From NCBI RefSeq assembly GCF_022581195.2, contig NC_061470.1:2542001-2606000 (forward strand): DNA of 64,000 bases, written 5' to 3'. This document shows, piece by piece, positions 1 to 12,400 of this stretch (the stretch's first letter is position 1; every line of letters starts with the position of its first letter). The DNA comes from Helicoverpa zea (Eukaryota; Arthropoda; Insecta; Lepidoptera; Noctuidae). Below the pieces are notes generated by a model. It did no database searches. It saw only the letters and a list, made by a program, of their open reading frames with translations, and was not told the origin of the DNA. Made by a program: the position numbers and the translations under genes.

Positions 1-142
1 AAAATAGAGCCTAAATTACTCGTGGATAATGTAGCTTTCGAATGGTGAAAGAATTTAAATAAAAATGGTCCAGTAGTTTTTGAGCCTATTCATTACAACC
101 AAACAAACAAACAAAGTTTTCCTCTTTAGAATATTAGTATAG
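1..142 (-). mobile_element. Non-autonomous Helitron-like element, truncated by window edge
   Basis: Read on the minus strand it matches the copy at 16914-17122: CTATACTAA start, AAAGAGGAAAACTTTGTTTG block, then the conserved 'ttcaccattcgaaagctac' stretch. The 3' CTAGT end lies outside the window. Confidence 0.6.
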
Positions 143-878
143 ATAAGCAAGTTCAGAATAGTCAATAGGTGCGTTTTCAAGGAAATCTTGCGCAATATGG
201 TTGTTTTTTACAGCCTAATACATTAAGTAAAAAATATTCTCAGGTGAAATCCCCAAGCTTTTAATAATATTCAAGGAAGAAAAAACTTCATAAACAATCT
301 TCCATTAGTCATGAACTAGTTTTTATACAATACATACTTGTAAAGGCATCATCATCAAGTATTTATAAATCCTTTTGTGAAGGAACCCGTCCGGGGAAGT
401 ACTATGAGTATAACTATGAGTTTTTACTGTGCGTAGAATTGTTGTGTTCCGGTTCGAAAGTGTACCTATATGTTTGTCAGCCAGTTAAAGCATATCTTCT
501 GTATTTCTGTGGTAATAGAGATAAAATTCAGTATGATTGTTTTTCTTCTCGACTCTTCTAAAACCACAAAAAAGCGTTCTTATGTCCGTCTATATGTCTG
601 ATCAATAAAACATATTGTACGAAAGTTTTGCACAGATTGCTGCGTTTTGTTTCCCTATCTTTTATTCAAAAGGTAACTTGAGCTCAACGACAGACACTAA
701 GCAGACCCGTGATAATAACAAAAACACTACAACACAAAAAAAAATGATGATAAGGAAAAATGCCAATATAATTTTTTACAGATTACTTAAATAGTATAAA
801 GAAATATTTTTCCTTAAAGCAAGAAAAAAACTAACATTTCTGCAACAAACATTTAAAATTCCATCCATTCACTTCCAG
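143..878. other. Gene 1 intron, no recognised gene
   Basis: About 740 bp of AT-rich intron upstream of the first visible gene 1 exon. The missing first exon of gene 1 was searched for (a WxxKQPHL-type motif before a donor) and not found. The only functional site seen is the acceptor at 877-878. Confidence 0.5.
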
Positions 879-3800
879 ATGATCGCATAATCCTCGGACA
901 TCTAATATCTCGAGGCTTCAGCGTGGAACAGAGCAAAGAGAAGATAGACAACTACTTCTCAGCCCGAGGAAGAATGCCTGACCTTCTCGGGGGCAGGTCA
1001 CCCCTCTTACCTAATATGGAGAAGTACCTGAAGGAAGGGTACTGGGTCGTTCCTCCAATGAGGACCGAGGATAACCATAGGATCTTAATATTCAGGTGAG
1101 TTTAATTACTTTTAATTGTTGTTCTTATTACATGATTAGCTTCTGTCAGCGGTTTCACCCACTTCCCTTGGTACCCGAATAATAAGTAGCCTGTAACCAT
1201 TCTCGATAAATGGGCTATCTAACACTGAAATAAATTTTCCAATCGGAACAGTAGTTCTTGAGATTAGCGTGTTCAAGCAAACAAGCAAACGAATTCTTCA
1301 GCTTTATAATGTTAGTATATACCTATGTACATTTGGGAATTCTTTCGGGGCGTTTGTCCATCAGTGTGCGTCTTATGTCTGACACGACATTGTTCCAGTC
1401 CATTCACGTGACATAAATATTCTGAGAAATAAAGCAACTCAAATGCTTATAAAGGAGACATGACAGGACAAGGAGAACAACTATAACAATTTCAATTGAC
1501 TTATTAACTTGTTGACACTGGTTAACCAGCATTCACAAAATTAATAACAAGAATAGAGAGTAACTATGTAGGCTTTATCTACTTACGTTTCAAGGAATCT
1601 TTAGAATAAATAGTAGCATCATGTAAACGCTGCTATTCTATATAATATATATTTTTTAATTTATAAACCCAGTGTCACTCTCACATATAAGACGACTTTA
1701 ACGAAACCTCTCAAGCTAATATCAGCTAAAAGTATTCATATAAAAACACTCTAAAATCATAACGCTCCTGGCGCAGTCGGACAAACTTATTTCTAGAGAA
1801 AATGCAAGCATATTCAGTAAACCCTACCAAAATAATGTGACCGCATTAACAATTCATAGATCCTCTTAAACTTGCGGATAGCAGTCTGTCAGGCACATAG
1901 AGAACAAAATCACTAGCGGAGGTGTCATAACGCCGGGGCTGCGGGTTGTTCGAAAGAGATACCGCGGCCCTGGTACACAAAAGGCCTATGACGGAACACG
2001 ACGGTTTTTAGTCAGTAAGAGTCTGACACTCCCTCACCGCTGCTTACCCACAGCGGGAGGGGTCATTTGATGATTTTTGACGTCGTTAAAAAAAAAAAAG
2101 GTGTCATAACGCAAATCTCCTAAGAAAGTAGCTCGGCAAAATGCGGGTGTTTAAGAAACGAGGAACGTTACTAGCTCCTTACACGCCTTCTATGGAACCC
2201 GTCCATTGTAATCAAAATAAAATCACTAAACAATCAAGACCAATCTTCGACACATTGGTTTTGATTTGACAAGGAACCCGAACGCCTCATTAGTTCTAGT
2301 AACTGATCACGCCTACCGTATGTTGCTTGACCTACAAGAAGGCGCTTGACCTGCCTTCCTTATGGCATCTCCGCTATCTTTCCTTTCTCTGTGGTTAGTC
2401 GCTTTTCAAACTTATGTGAATGTACGCAAAAAGTTTCAGTTGAAACTCGGTTCAAATGAACTTAGGAGTACTGTTCCTCTTGTGTCTTATTATTATACTT
2501 ACGATTGTTGGAGAGTTATAAGTTTATATGAGGTTTGGTCGTATTATGAATGGTAGTTATCTCGGGAACAGAAGACGAATTGAGTCTGGTACCTTGTGAC
2601 TTTTTATTGTAAAAAGAGTGCGGAGGGTATATTATTATATTTTTTGAGTGTCATTATTTGTACAAGGTACAAATATATATTTAATAACTCAATTATTATT
2701 ATTAGCATTCCATTAGTATGTTACATACAGGTACATAATAGATATGCAGTAGCTTATTTCTAAAACTTAAAATATGGAGTCCAATTTATTGACTCTGCAT
2801 TTGCCTGTGTTCAATTCCGAAATGATTTCATTACAACTTTGTAATTTTCTTTATAAAAGGCAGAAGATTATAAAACCTTTATTTTTTACTGTCCAAAAAT
2901 ACGAAAAATTACCAGACTCATCTCTTCTACACTGCGAATCGAAAATAAACTATCAAAAACCTACTCCGAAACCACCATAAACTCACAGAATTTCAAAATA
3001 ACGATCCAAATCACAATGCACTTTCAATTTGTTACGGATCCCTTGCAGACTGGAAGTGTCATCAAATATTCACGAGTGGTCTAGGAAGCCCGTTTACACG
3101 CTGCCAACGCTGTCAGAGGTCGGATCGTGAAAATTTTAACAGACTTTACGTTACGGGCCACGTCTAGCGTATTTTATATCTTGGTTTCATGGGGAGTTGG
3201 GTAACAGTTTGTGAAGGAAAAGAGGAATTATTTTAGCATGTTCCTGAGTAATGGTTGTCGTGTTTGAGTCATTATTTCTTTGTTTGAGTTTGCGTTTTGG
3301 GAGAACAGAGTGAATAGGATAAGAGGATCATTTAATTAGCAGGATCAGTAGATTGATTTCAATTAAGTGTGTTAGAATCTTCTTGGCGTTTTAAGTTTAA
3401 TTGGGTTTAGGTTTCACTCTAAATAAATAAATACCAGTACTCGACTTTTAAGTGAAGCCTGATGTGCCTATTTCTATATGATGATATCTGGGAAATTGAA
3501 TTTAAAAAAACTAATATTTTTAGTTCTTGGGATCGCATAATGTGCGTGCGTGCGGCATATAATGATCTCAGATTGAAGTAAATGCTTCAATACATAATGA
3601 TTCGTATATTGAAATCGTAATTTTTGTGGTTAGTTATTTTTTGAATTAGAGACGCGGACTGCCCATGTCCGGGATGGTTGGCGTTCCTTGGCGGAGGCCT
3701 ATGTTCAGCACTAGACGTCAATTGGCTGACATGATGATGATAATGTACTGAATTCATTTGTTTTTTTTTCAGAATACTGAGCCCAGAAATGGTAGTCTTA

Positions 3801-5184
3801 GACGTGGCAAGGCTAGGCTTCCTGATGGGAGAATACAGGCTATTCAACGACACTTCACAGGGCGATCACTGGATATTTGACTTTAGCAACGCGACGCTCA
3901 ACCAAGCTTTGCAGTTCACGCCTATCATTATATCGAAAATTTACTATCATATTACGGTAAGTTTGTTTAGTTGCTTTTAAAATTGGAGACATGATATCTT
4001 TCCTAGTAGACTTTCCGCAGACTGCAAACTTTTAGTCGGCCGATAGTTTGTTGTATTTGTGTATATGGATTTCATATGAAACTGCGCACATTGACAGGAC
4101 TAGGTATCGGCCAACTAAAAAGTTTTCATGGGTTCTACATTTTTTTTCTGACGAATTGCTAGCGGATTGCTCGATAAGATGATTATTTACGATTTACCTA
4201 CCTATTTTAACAAGTTCTCGGGAAGTCAGGCATCCAATAACCACACACTTATTTTTATGACACATATCACAAACATATCAAAATCCAATCAACAGACTTG
4301 TGTTAGTGCTCTAGGACTGCTTAAATAAAATTTACTTATTCATTTCTTTCTTATTTTGAAAATTAATCATTACTCTTCTTTCCCACAGCAATGCTACGCC
4401 ATAAAAATGAAAGGCATCCACCTGGTCAACGTGCCATCCTTCGGCCACTCGATCCTGGCTCTCTTCAAGACTATCATGAAACCCAAACATAAGGAAAGGC
4501 TGCATCTCCATGAAGGTTTTGATAAAGTCTTCAGTGTACTGCCTAAGGAGATATTTCCTAAGGATCTGGGTGGTACCGCTGATATGACTGTGAAGGATAT
4601 TTGTGGTGAGTGTTCTGTTTAATTTGTAGTTTTTTTGATGGTGATGTATGATATTAGGTAGTCGGGGATCGTATCCTTGCTTGTAATTTTTATCACGAAT
4701 AAGTGACTGAACAATATTTTACAATTGTAGAAAACAATGGTTCTTCAAGACCATAATACTTATATAAAAATCTTCCTTTTGTAGTTTCTACATTATTATT
4801 ATTCCTTTTTGCTTTTATTATACAAACTAGCTGTCCCTCACGGATTAGCCCATTTTCAGACGGATCTATTTTAATCGGATAGATATACGTTATTTTAATG
4901 TATAAGCTATATCAGTGTCAATTTTAATCAAAATCTGTTCAGTAGTTATTTAGTAGTAGGTAGTACTTAGACCTTTATAATATTAGTTGTGTTTATAATA
5001 ATGGACTTATTCATGTATTTCCACAGACACATGGTACGAGACCCTACAATCTGACACCTGGAAAGACTTCTTCGCGAACCAGGAGAAGAACTTCCACGTG
5101 GATGAAGCCAAGAGGGTAACTGCTTCTAAGATAACTGACGAGTTCGGTGTCGAAGGTTCCTTCAGAAAATTAGAGTTAGATTAA
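879..5184 (+). CDS. CRAL-TRIO lipid-binding protein, alpha-tocopherol transfer protein-like (gene 1, 5' partial)
   Basis: Four exons are visible: 879-1095, 3773-3956, 4389-4605 and 5027-5184 (stop TAA 5182-5184), all with AG/GT borders and one continuous frame of about 258 codons. The first exon, encoding the start and the first helices, must lie left of the window because exon 879 opens in the middle of a codon. The second visible segment reads into the CRAL-TRIO-N helix (SVEQSKEKIDNYFS). The 4389 exon carries the lipid-binding domain signatures MKGIHLVNVP and IFPKDLGG, and the C-terminus ends GSFRKLELD like its neighbours. Family knowledge: Sec14-like cytosolic carriers of hydrophobic ligands. 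This is the only + strand gene, and it has one intron fewer in the middle of the domain than genes 2-5 (exons 217+184 instead of about 160+118+133), so it is a more distant paralogue. The ligand is unknown. Confidence 0.9.
1136..1322 (-). mobile_element. Degenerate Helitron-like fragment
   Basis: Minus-strand relic with the same order of blocks as 16914-17122 (start near TATACTAACATTATAAAG, GTTTG block, 'tttcaccca' near the 3' end). Diverged, inside gene 1 intron. Confidence 0.4.
1934..2099 (+). mobile_element. 5'-truncated R1-clade retrotransposon 3' tail with perfect 13 bp target duplication
   Basis: 166 bp matching the 3' UTR of the element at 11508-12285 and ending in poly(A). It is flanked by GGTGTCATAACGC at 1921-1933 and again at 2100-2112. 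The exact target duplication shows a single young retrotransposition event in an intron of gene 1. Confidence 0.85.
3648..3750 (+). mobile_element. RTE-like retrotransposon 3' end fragment
   Basis: Translation resembles the C-terminal end of lepidopteran RTE reverse-transcriptase ORFs (GGGLCSALDVNWLT) and is followed by an ATGATGATGATA tail. The tail ends about 22 bp before the polypyrimidine acceptor of the gene 1 exon at 3773. Confidence 0.5.
4015..4134. repeat. Short inverted-repeat element (MITE-like)
   Basis: The arms 'aaacttttagtcggccgata' and its near reverse complement 'tatcggccaactaaaaagtt' bound about 120 bp in a gene 1 intron. The same family is seen at 10485-10600. Confidence 0.5.
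4829..4990 (-). mobile_element. Degenerate Helitron-like fragment
   Basis: Begins 'actagctgtccctcacgg' and ends 'cctttataatattagt', the reversed order of the ends of Helitron-like copies elsewhere in the window. Old and partial; lies in a gene 1 intron. Confidence 0.35.
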
Positions 5185-5265
5185 CCGTCGTTTAGGAGGT
5201 AGATAAACTAGTGAATAGTTATACTATTTGTAGTATAGACAAGGAAAAATAATTCTTGTGTCTTA

Positions 5266-5452
5266 GGCCCAAGTTCAATCAACTTTGACTTTTTAACCGA
5301 CTTCCCAAAAAGTAGGAGGTTCTCAAATCGTTATGTTATTTGAAAACGCGAGGACTAATTCGCAAATTCTATTTTTATTTTCACGTTCAAGTTTCAAAGT
5401 AAACAGCTGTTTTAAGAATAATGAACGTTTAGGTGGTCGGTGAACTTGGGCC
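5266..5452. repeat. 187 bp MITE in the gene 1 3' UTR
   Basis: Perfect 12 bp terminal inverted repeats GGCCCAAGTTCA (5266-5277) and TGAACTTGGGCC (5441-5452). It sits between the stop codon and the polyadenylation signals, so it is probably transcribed. It contains a fragment of the 'ccgacttcccaaaaagtagg' repeat also seen near 38050. Confidence 0.55.
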
Positions 5453-5703
5453 TTGTTTGTTTATAATTTCAGTAAGTTGTAGGATTTCTCACATCGGGGA
5501 TTAGTACATTTTTATTTGTTACATCTGATGTGAATCCGTAAGGCTGTTGATAAATATTAGTAGATAAAAGTTGAAATTCGATCGATTTTGTTTATGGTGT
5601 TTGTATTATTATACATGGTGTCGAAATCAAATGTAAGTTAGGTGATTTTGAATAAGTAGTGTTTATATAGAATTATTTGTCCTTTATATTTTTTGAGTGC
5701 AAA

Positions 5704-5717
5704 AATAAACGAATAAA
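5704..5717 (+). promoter_or_regulatory. Polyadenylation signals of gene 1
   Basis: Two AATAAA hexamers (5704-5709 and 5712-5717) lie about 520 nt past the gene 1 stop codon, before a T/G-rich stretch (cagtctttgttgttttatgg). No earlier canonical hexamer was noticed, so the 3' UTR would include the 187 bp inverted-repeat element at 5266-5452. Confidence 0.5.
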
Positions 5718-5719
5718 AA

Positions 5720-6384
5720 TACAGTCTTTGTTGTTTTATGGCAATGCTGAATAACTGTTACGCTATGTGCCTCTTTTGTACCTGTTTTAGATATTATATG
5801 AGAATTTGCCCCAGTTCGGTTCATCCATCGTAAAATCTACCCTTTCTTCAATAATTGTAATTTAAATAATAACTCAGAACTGCCGATTTCAAACTTTAAC
5901 CCTTTAGCAAAATAAATACAAAGTTGCTAAATCCACAAGAAGTTAAGTTAAATATTTTGCTAACACTAACTAATCTGAACTTTCAATTCAAGTCTCAAAT
6001 TGTAATTTGGAACTTCAGAGTTCACACTTCGTCCTATTTTAAAATTGGATAAGCAGAGATGTCCCTTAAAAATACCTAAGGTTTGAATAGTGATAGGAAT
6101 AAATCGGGCAAAAATCGAAAAGCAACGCTATCATAATAGAAAAAATAATAGTTACCAAATAAATATAAGGGTGATGATGATTTTTTTGTTTTTGATTAGA
6201 TACGTTTTTAAGCTAAAAGGGCTGAAATAAAACCTAACTGAAATGGAGAGGAAGGTAGGTTTGTATTAATCTAGGTTCAGGACATACATTTTCGAGGCGA
6301 AGACAAAGTTGCAATTAGTTAATTTTTCCACTTGTAACCAGTCCACAGTTATTAAATAAAACACAATTCACCAATACTTAAAAC
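5720..6384. other. Convergent intergenic gap between genes 1 and 2
   Basis: AT-rich sequence between the two 3' ends. No ORF, RNA gene or clear repeat was recognised. Confidence 0.5.
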
Positions 6385-6390
6385 TTTAAT
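6385..6390 (-). promoter_or_regulatory. Candidate polyadenylation signal of gene 2 (ATTAAA)
   Basis: On the minus strand ATTAAA occurs 63 nt after the gene 2 stop codon. No canonical AATAAA was noticed closer. Weak evidence based on position and motif only. Confidence 0.3.
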
Positions 6391-6452
6391 ATAAAATAAT
6401 AAGAGCTACACTTATTAACTAAGCATTAAAAATATACACCAACCACTTAAAA

Positions 6453-9400
6453 TTAGTCAAAATCTAACTTCCTGAAAGAACCAGCAAGAAATTCTTCATT
6501 GATATCAGAATTTGGTCTTTTCTTCTCGTTGGAGACCATTTTCATACAATTGAGGAGGAACTGCTTGGTGTTTGTGCTTCTTATTTCTTTTTCATATTTA
6601 TCTGAAAAATATGTTATTGTTAGATATAGATTTAACTTGATACTAAGGAAGACTATGAATGTTATAGGCTTGAAAGATGTCTCCGAATAGTTGCTAAATA
6701 CAATATTGTGACAACAGCAATATGGAATTCATATTAAAAACATTTGTAGCTAATAATGTTAACTGATGTACATAGTAAATGTACATAACAATCTATTCAG
6801 TAACTTTAATATCAAAAGTATCATAGGTCTATCATCCTAGCAGATTAAACACTACCCTCATTGGTCTACTAGCAGTTTTGATTTGACAGGTACAATCTAC
6901 CAATCACGGTTATCATTGTACAGTCTAAGGATCGAGAGGTGTGGAGACGAAATGGGGAGACCTTTGCTGAACAGTGTGACAGATCAGACTAAGAAAATCA
7001 TCGCTTTCGTGATCTTCTCTGTATTACTTCAACTGTTGAAAAAGGCCTTGAAGAAGAGTAAAGGTAAAACCAACTATTAGAACTCACTTTTAAACTCAGA
7101 CAACGCCGCCTCTTCACCACCGTAGTCTTTCGGCAGATATCTCTTAGGAACGCTCATGTGCAAATCGTCTAAAGACTCGTGAACCACCACGCGGTCTATT
7201 ATCTTGGGGCTGAAGAACTGTCTCATGAAGCTGATGACGTGCTGGAGAAGACTGGTCGCGTTTAGCACGTGGATGGAGTGGATGCGAAGACCGAGGCCTT
7301 CCTGGAAATGAAATAGTATATTTTAGTCATAATTGGTTTAATGGTAGTGGTGTCCTTGTCTATCTATACATAAATCCTATCTAAACATAAATGTCCAAAT
7401 CTCACGAATATCTTCGGTGATTTGTAAAAAATATTTCAGTTTTAGATAACCCGTTTTTCAAGGAAGGCCATAGGATACTTTTAATTCCTACGAGCTGAGT
7501 ACCTAGTTCCCGTGGAACATAGGCCGCTGATGGCAGCTTTTTATAAAATACGTTATTTTCAAGGTCATTTTCTAAATGAGAGAAATATACATACGTACAT
7601 ATGTGCTAGAGAGTGGTTAAAATGGCTGGATGTAGCGGTCATGGACTTGTGCTACCTCCAAAAAAACCTATACTTCTGCAATTGTTTTCATTATGCTTTA
7701 ACTTTCAGTGCAAGACCGATTTAAATTTTTAACAATTCACTCACATGGAATAAGTGTGCTGATTTCTGCATTAAATTAGGGTTCAGTCTGAGCAGATGTG
7801 CGAAGGTGGCGTACTTCATATCCAGCACCCAGATATCGCCTAGGAAGTAGTCGTATTTCATTCTGATGTCTGCTAGCTGAAATAATAGATACATAATGAG
7901 AAAATATTGATTTAGAAATATAGGGACGAGGATATATGATGTTATTTATTTCAATTCTCATGGACTCTTATTTTGTTTGAGAGATATTTGCTATCTCAGC
8001 ATCAGTCTATATCCTACACTTTCCTCTCGTTGATGACAATAATTGAGCCCTGTATTTTAGTCTAAAGCCTGACCCCACATATAACAAAAATACTACAAAT
8101 TAAAAATACCTTCCAAACGTACATAGTATGCAAATGTGTTGCTCCCGTATTGACCCACTTAGTAAATAAAATGCGTCAAGATTTTGAATGTTTTGCAGTA
8201 ATAGATGTAGTTTATAAGTAATAGATACCTTACCATAAAAGTATTTCTCATGAAAACTTCACTGTTGAAATCACTCGGGTCTGCCGTCAGAAACTTAACC
8301 ACACTAACTCTGTGACCTTTGAACATTTTGGGCATCGTGACCTGCATGCTATAAAATAAAAACATATTTTTGAAGTTAATAAAGAAGTAAAAAATAATTA
8401 GGATTATAGGGGTCGTAGGTCAGAAGATGGTCTTCTTCTTATCGAGTGGGCTGCAGCCAAACCCTAGCAATTATTATTCTTACTTAACAATAATTTAAAA
8501 ACAATTGTAATTTGTTTACGTAGACACCGGAAAAAACGAAAAAACTATAATCTAACGTCATCATCACTATTGTTTATAAGACTAACAATATGACCACAAA
8601 TAAAAAGAAATAAAAGTTTCTGAAGCCGCTGGCATTTTCTAAATCTGTGTAAAAATAATTAATTTAACTATAATTCATAATAGTATGTACCTAGGTATAA
8701 GATTTTTGGACTTCTAAATACAATAAAACGTATACCACAGGTCTAAAATAGAATCAGGATCATCGTCATAATCCTTGTTTTTAAACCCACAAACTTATCT
8801 TGATACAAAAATGACGATGGTCCATCCAAATTCCAACCCCAGTTTCAGCTTAACTTTGATCGATTGAAACATGTGGTTACTGAACCACGAGCCCTCAAAC
8901 ATTGATGTCAGTAGTGCACATTGCATTTCTGCTCACAAACCGTAAAGGATTGCGTATATACAAGCAATAGTAATTATAGTAGACGAAGAAATTTACTTGC
9001 TACCTGCATTGCTTATGCAATGTTAGTATCTATCAGTTATAAGTTGGCAAACCAAACAGTTAATGCAAGTAAACGTAATTTAATTTGCAAGTAAACGTTC
9101 GGTTTTTAGGGTTCCGTGGGTGAAAAATGGAACCCTATTAGCAAGACTTCGCTGTTCGTCTGTCCATTTGTCACCAGGCTGTATCTTAAGAATGGTAATA
9201 GCTAGACAGTTGAAATTTTCTCTACATGGTGTATTATTGTTTCCGCTACAATAATAATCCTTGTTATACTGAAAACTAGAATAAAAAAATATTTTAGGGG
9301 GCTCCATACAAAATGTGTATTTTTACAGATGGTACGGAATCCTACGGTTGAGAATCAGACTCGCACTAGATCGGTTTTTGATAATTCTGCAGTACTTGTT

Positions 9401-12400
9401 GCGTAGATTTTGAGAGCTAATAAGAGGTCTTTGGTACGATAAACAAGGGCCTAAGGGCTTTTGTATGTTATCGGATTGTAACATTCACGACATAGTTGGC
9501 GCAATGGTTACAACAGCGGACTGCCGAATAGAGGTTCCGAGGCTCGATTCCCGGTACAGTCAAAATTTGTATCATGATCATGGTTGTGAGTCAAAACAAA
9601 AAATGTTCTATGCTGTGCATTCATGAGTCATCAAACGGCAAACTTCAGAAACGTAAAGGTATGGTGCAAACTATACTTACTATGATGTCCACAAATCTTC
9701 AGAGTCTGATAGAACCTTTTCTCTGTTCTGTATTATTTCTGGTGCCAGCAGTCTGTATTTGTAGAAGTTGTCTATTCTTCTCTTTGCCTTCTCCAGCGAG
9801 CCTTTGGTCACCACCAGCATACGTTCCACAAAATCTCGGTCTGGAAATTTAAATACCACTATCATCAAAGGCTGTAATGAAGTGAGGTTCTGGTCATTAA
9901 TTGTCATCCCGTTGAAATACATTAGGCATATGACAAACTACTTTCGAAAAAATAACTAAATAATTTTGTAATGAAACTGATTTTAAATATACCCGGTGAG
10001 TATCTTTGGGAAACTTGTGAACAATTTACTTGTAATCCTTTCTAAAATACTCATCCATCACAAAACATTAATACGCACAACTAGGTATGTACTAGGTAGG
10101 TATGTTATGTAGGTATAATAATTTGATTAAATAAAATTTTCGAAATAAAATATGGTTTTCGAAAGCAGTCAATGACTCATACGCTACACTTGAATTGCTT
10201 ACTGACTCAAAACATATTCATACGTTCTTCGATATCATGGCGGTTCGTGCACGTTCGATTTCTATACCCTTCCGACGACCTTCTAACCATAACACAAAGT
10301 GCTAACAACATCAGACATTTAACTTCTTTAAGCCAAATACAAATTATGTGGTTTTCTGCAATTTTTGCATATCGTGGGAAAAGGCTTGAAATTATATACG
10401 TTGATATGTAATTTGCGATATGAATATCAGATATTTTTTGGGTTTTTCAGGTAAAAATGTTTTTTTTAAGGAAATCTTTGTTCCAATCAAAGTTTTCAGT
10501 CGGTCTGATACCGGCAAAATACCTGATCTTTATAATGTGTTTACTTCATATATTCATCAGCCCAGACAAACTATCGGCCGACTGAAAGTTTGCAGAGTGC
10601 GGGTGCACATATTTTTTGGGTGTTTCAGGTAAAAAAAAAAATTTAAATGGATATGGGATAATGTTCTTTAACAAAGATGACTGTCACAACGGTGCTGCCT
10701 ATAAACACTACGACTTATATTTCCTAAATGAACCTTTCCAAACTCAAAACAGGAATGCACGAGGAAGATCCTGGTATATTAATAAAACCAGCTCAAGCCG
10801 GTTTGGGTCCCAATAAAAAAAAAAAAAACCAAAAAGGTTCTTTTCGAAATAATAATCTAAAACCTAAACCAGTGTCACTCGTTTGAAAAACTTCCTGCTT
10901 CCTTCGGCATACATAACTAATTTGATGTATATGTCTGCTGGCCCTATATGATGAACACACATTATTATAAAGGAATGAATTTTATGCACTGCAAAAAAAA
11001 ACTGGTGGTCCAGAATAATTAACAGAACATATCTGCATCATCAGTATAATTTTTTTTTATCCGCCCTAAAATCAGCGGAATTATAGGTTTTGTGTTGCCG
11101 CCGTGCCTTCTATGACGACTGTGACCGTTCAATCGGTTACAAAATAAACATCTTTCGATATCAATAACTATTCTTTTATATACTAAAACACTACAAAATA
11201 AAAACATCCGTATCTAAAAACTTATTTAACTGTAAGTTGACAAAGTATGCGCACTGAATAAAATTCATTCCTGTAGGTGCTGAATGAATCGAACGCGCAG
11301 AATAAAAGGAATTTTAGATTTTTTTATGTGAAATCTTATGAAGCCACGCACTCTTGCGCGCGTCATATTGGTGAAATGAAGAACCCCAGAAATGACAAAC
11401 AAATTCAGATGACGTCAGTCAGATTCTTATGACAGAGGTAAAGAAAGATGTGCGATTGCACACAAACATTATATACAAACAGGTCAAACTGAGAACCTCT
11501 TTCTTAGGGCACGCCACCATCGTGGCGGTAAGTCCCCTCTTTGAGGAGTGGCTCGGGAGGAGTCATGGCGCCCTCACGTACCGCATGACGCAGGTCCTCA
11601 CCGGACACGGTTGTTTCGGGAGGTACCTGCACCGAATCGGTCGTGAGGAGGCGCCCGGGTGTCACCATTGTGCGGACAGCCCCAAGGACACGGTGGACCA
11701 CACAGTCCAGGTGTGCTCCGCATGGGAAGGGCACCGCCGGGTCCTCGTCGAGGCTTTGGGCGGCGGCGACCTCTCGCGTCCGGCCCTGGTTCAGGCCATG
11801 GTCCGGGGCGAGAGGGAATGGGATGCCGTCGCCTCCTTCTGCGAAGCGGTCATGCTCGAGAAGGAGGAGGCGGAACGCCAGAGAGTACGCACCTCTCATC
11901 CCGGCCGCCGCGCTAGACCAGGTAGACACCATGGGCGCCGGGTGTCGCGTGATGACTCCCGGCCACCGTAGGCGTGGGTCTGTGGGCGGTGAGTTCGGGT
12001 GGCTCATCGTCCCTCTGTCTGCTTAGATGACAGACCAGTGTCGACAGCGCGCGTTGTTCCACGCGCTCCTCAAAGTGATGTCAGCAACCCCAGCGGGGCC
12101 CAGCAGGGCCAAGGCCTGCCGGGGCTGCGGGTTGTTCGAAAGAGATACCGCGGCCCTGGTACATAAAAGGCCTATGACGGAACACGACGGTTTTTAGTCA
12201 GTAAGAGTCTGACACTCCCTCACCGCTGCTAACCCACAGCGGGAGGGGTCATTTGATGATTTTTGACGTCGTTAAAAAAAAAAAAGAACCTTTTTCTTTA
12301 GTCATTTAAATATTTATGGTAATTTAAATCTAGTTGTTAAATACCTTTTTTATTTATATTTGTATACCGATCCTATGGCGAAACATGCAAAACTTATAAC

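Noticed and set aside
11429..11507. First 26 codons of the 180-codon frame as part of the retrotransposon protein
   Set aside because: They lie outside the target-site duplication and are flanking genomic DNA that happens to be in frame.
11504..12026. Long overlapping frames on both strands (167, 127 and 85 codons)
   Set aside because: Shadows of the GC-rich R1-like ORF2 fragment; only one frame carries the zinc finger.
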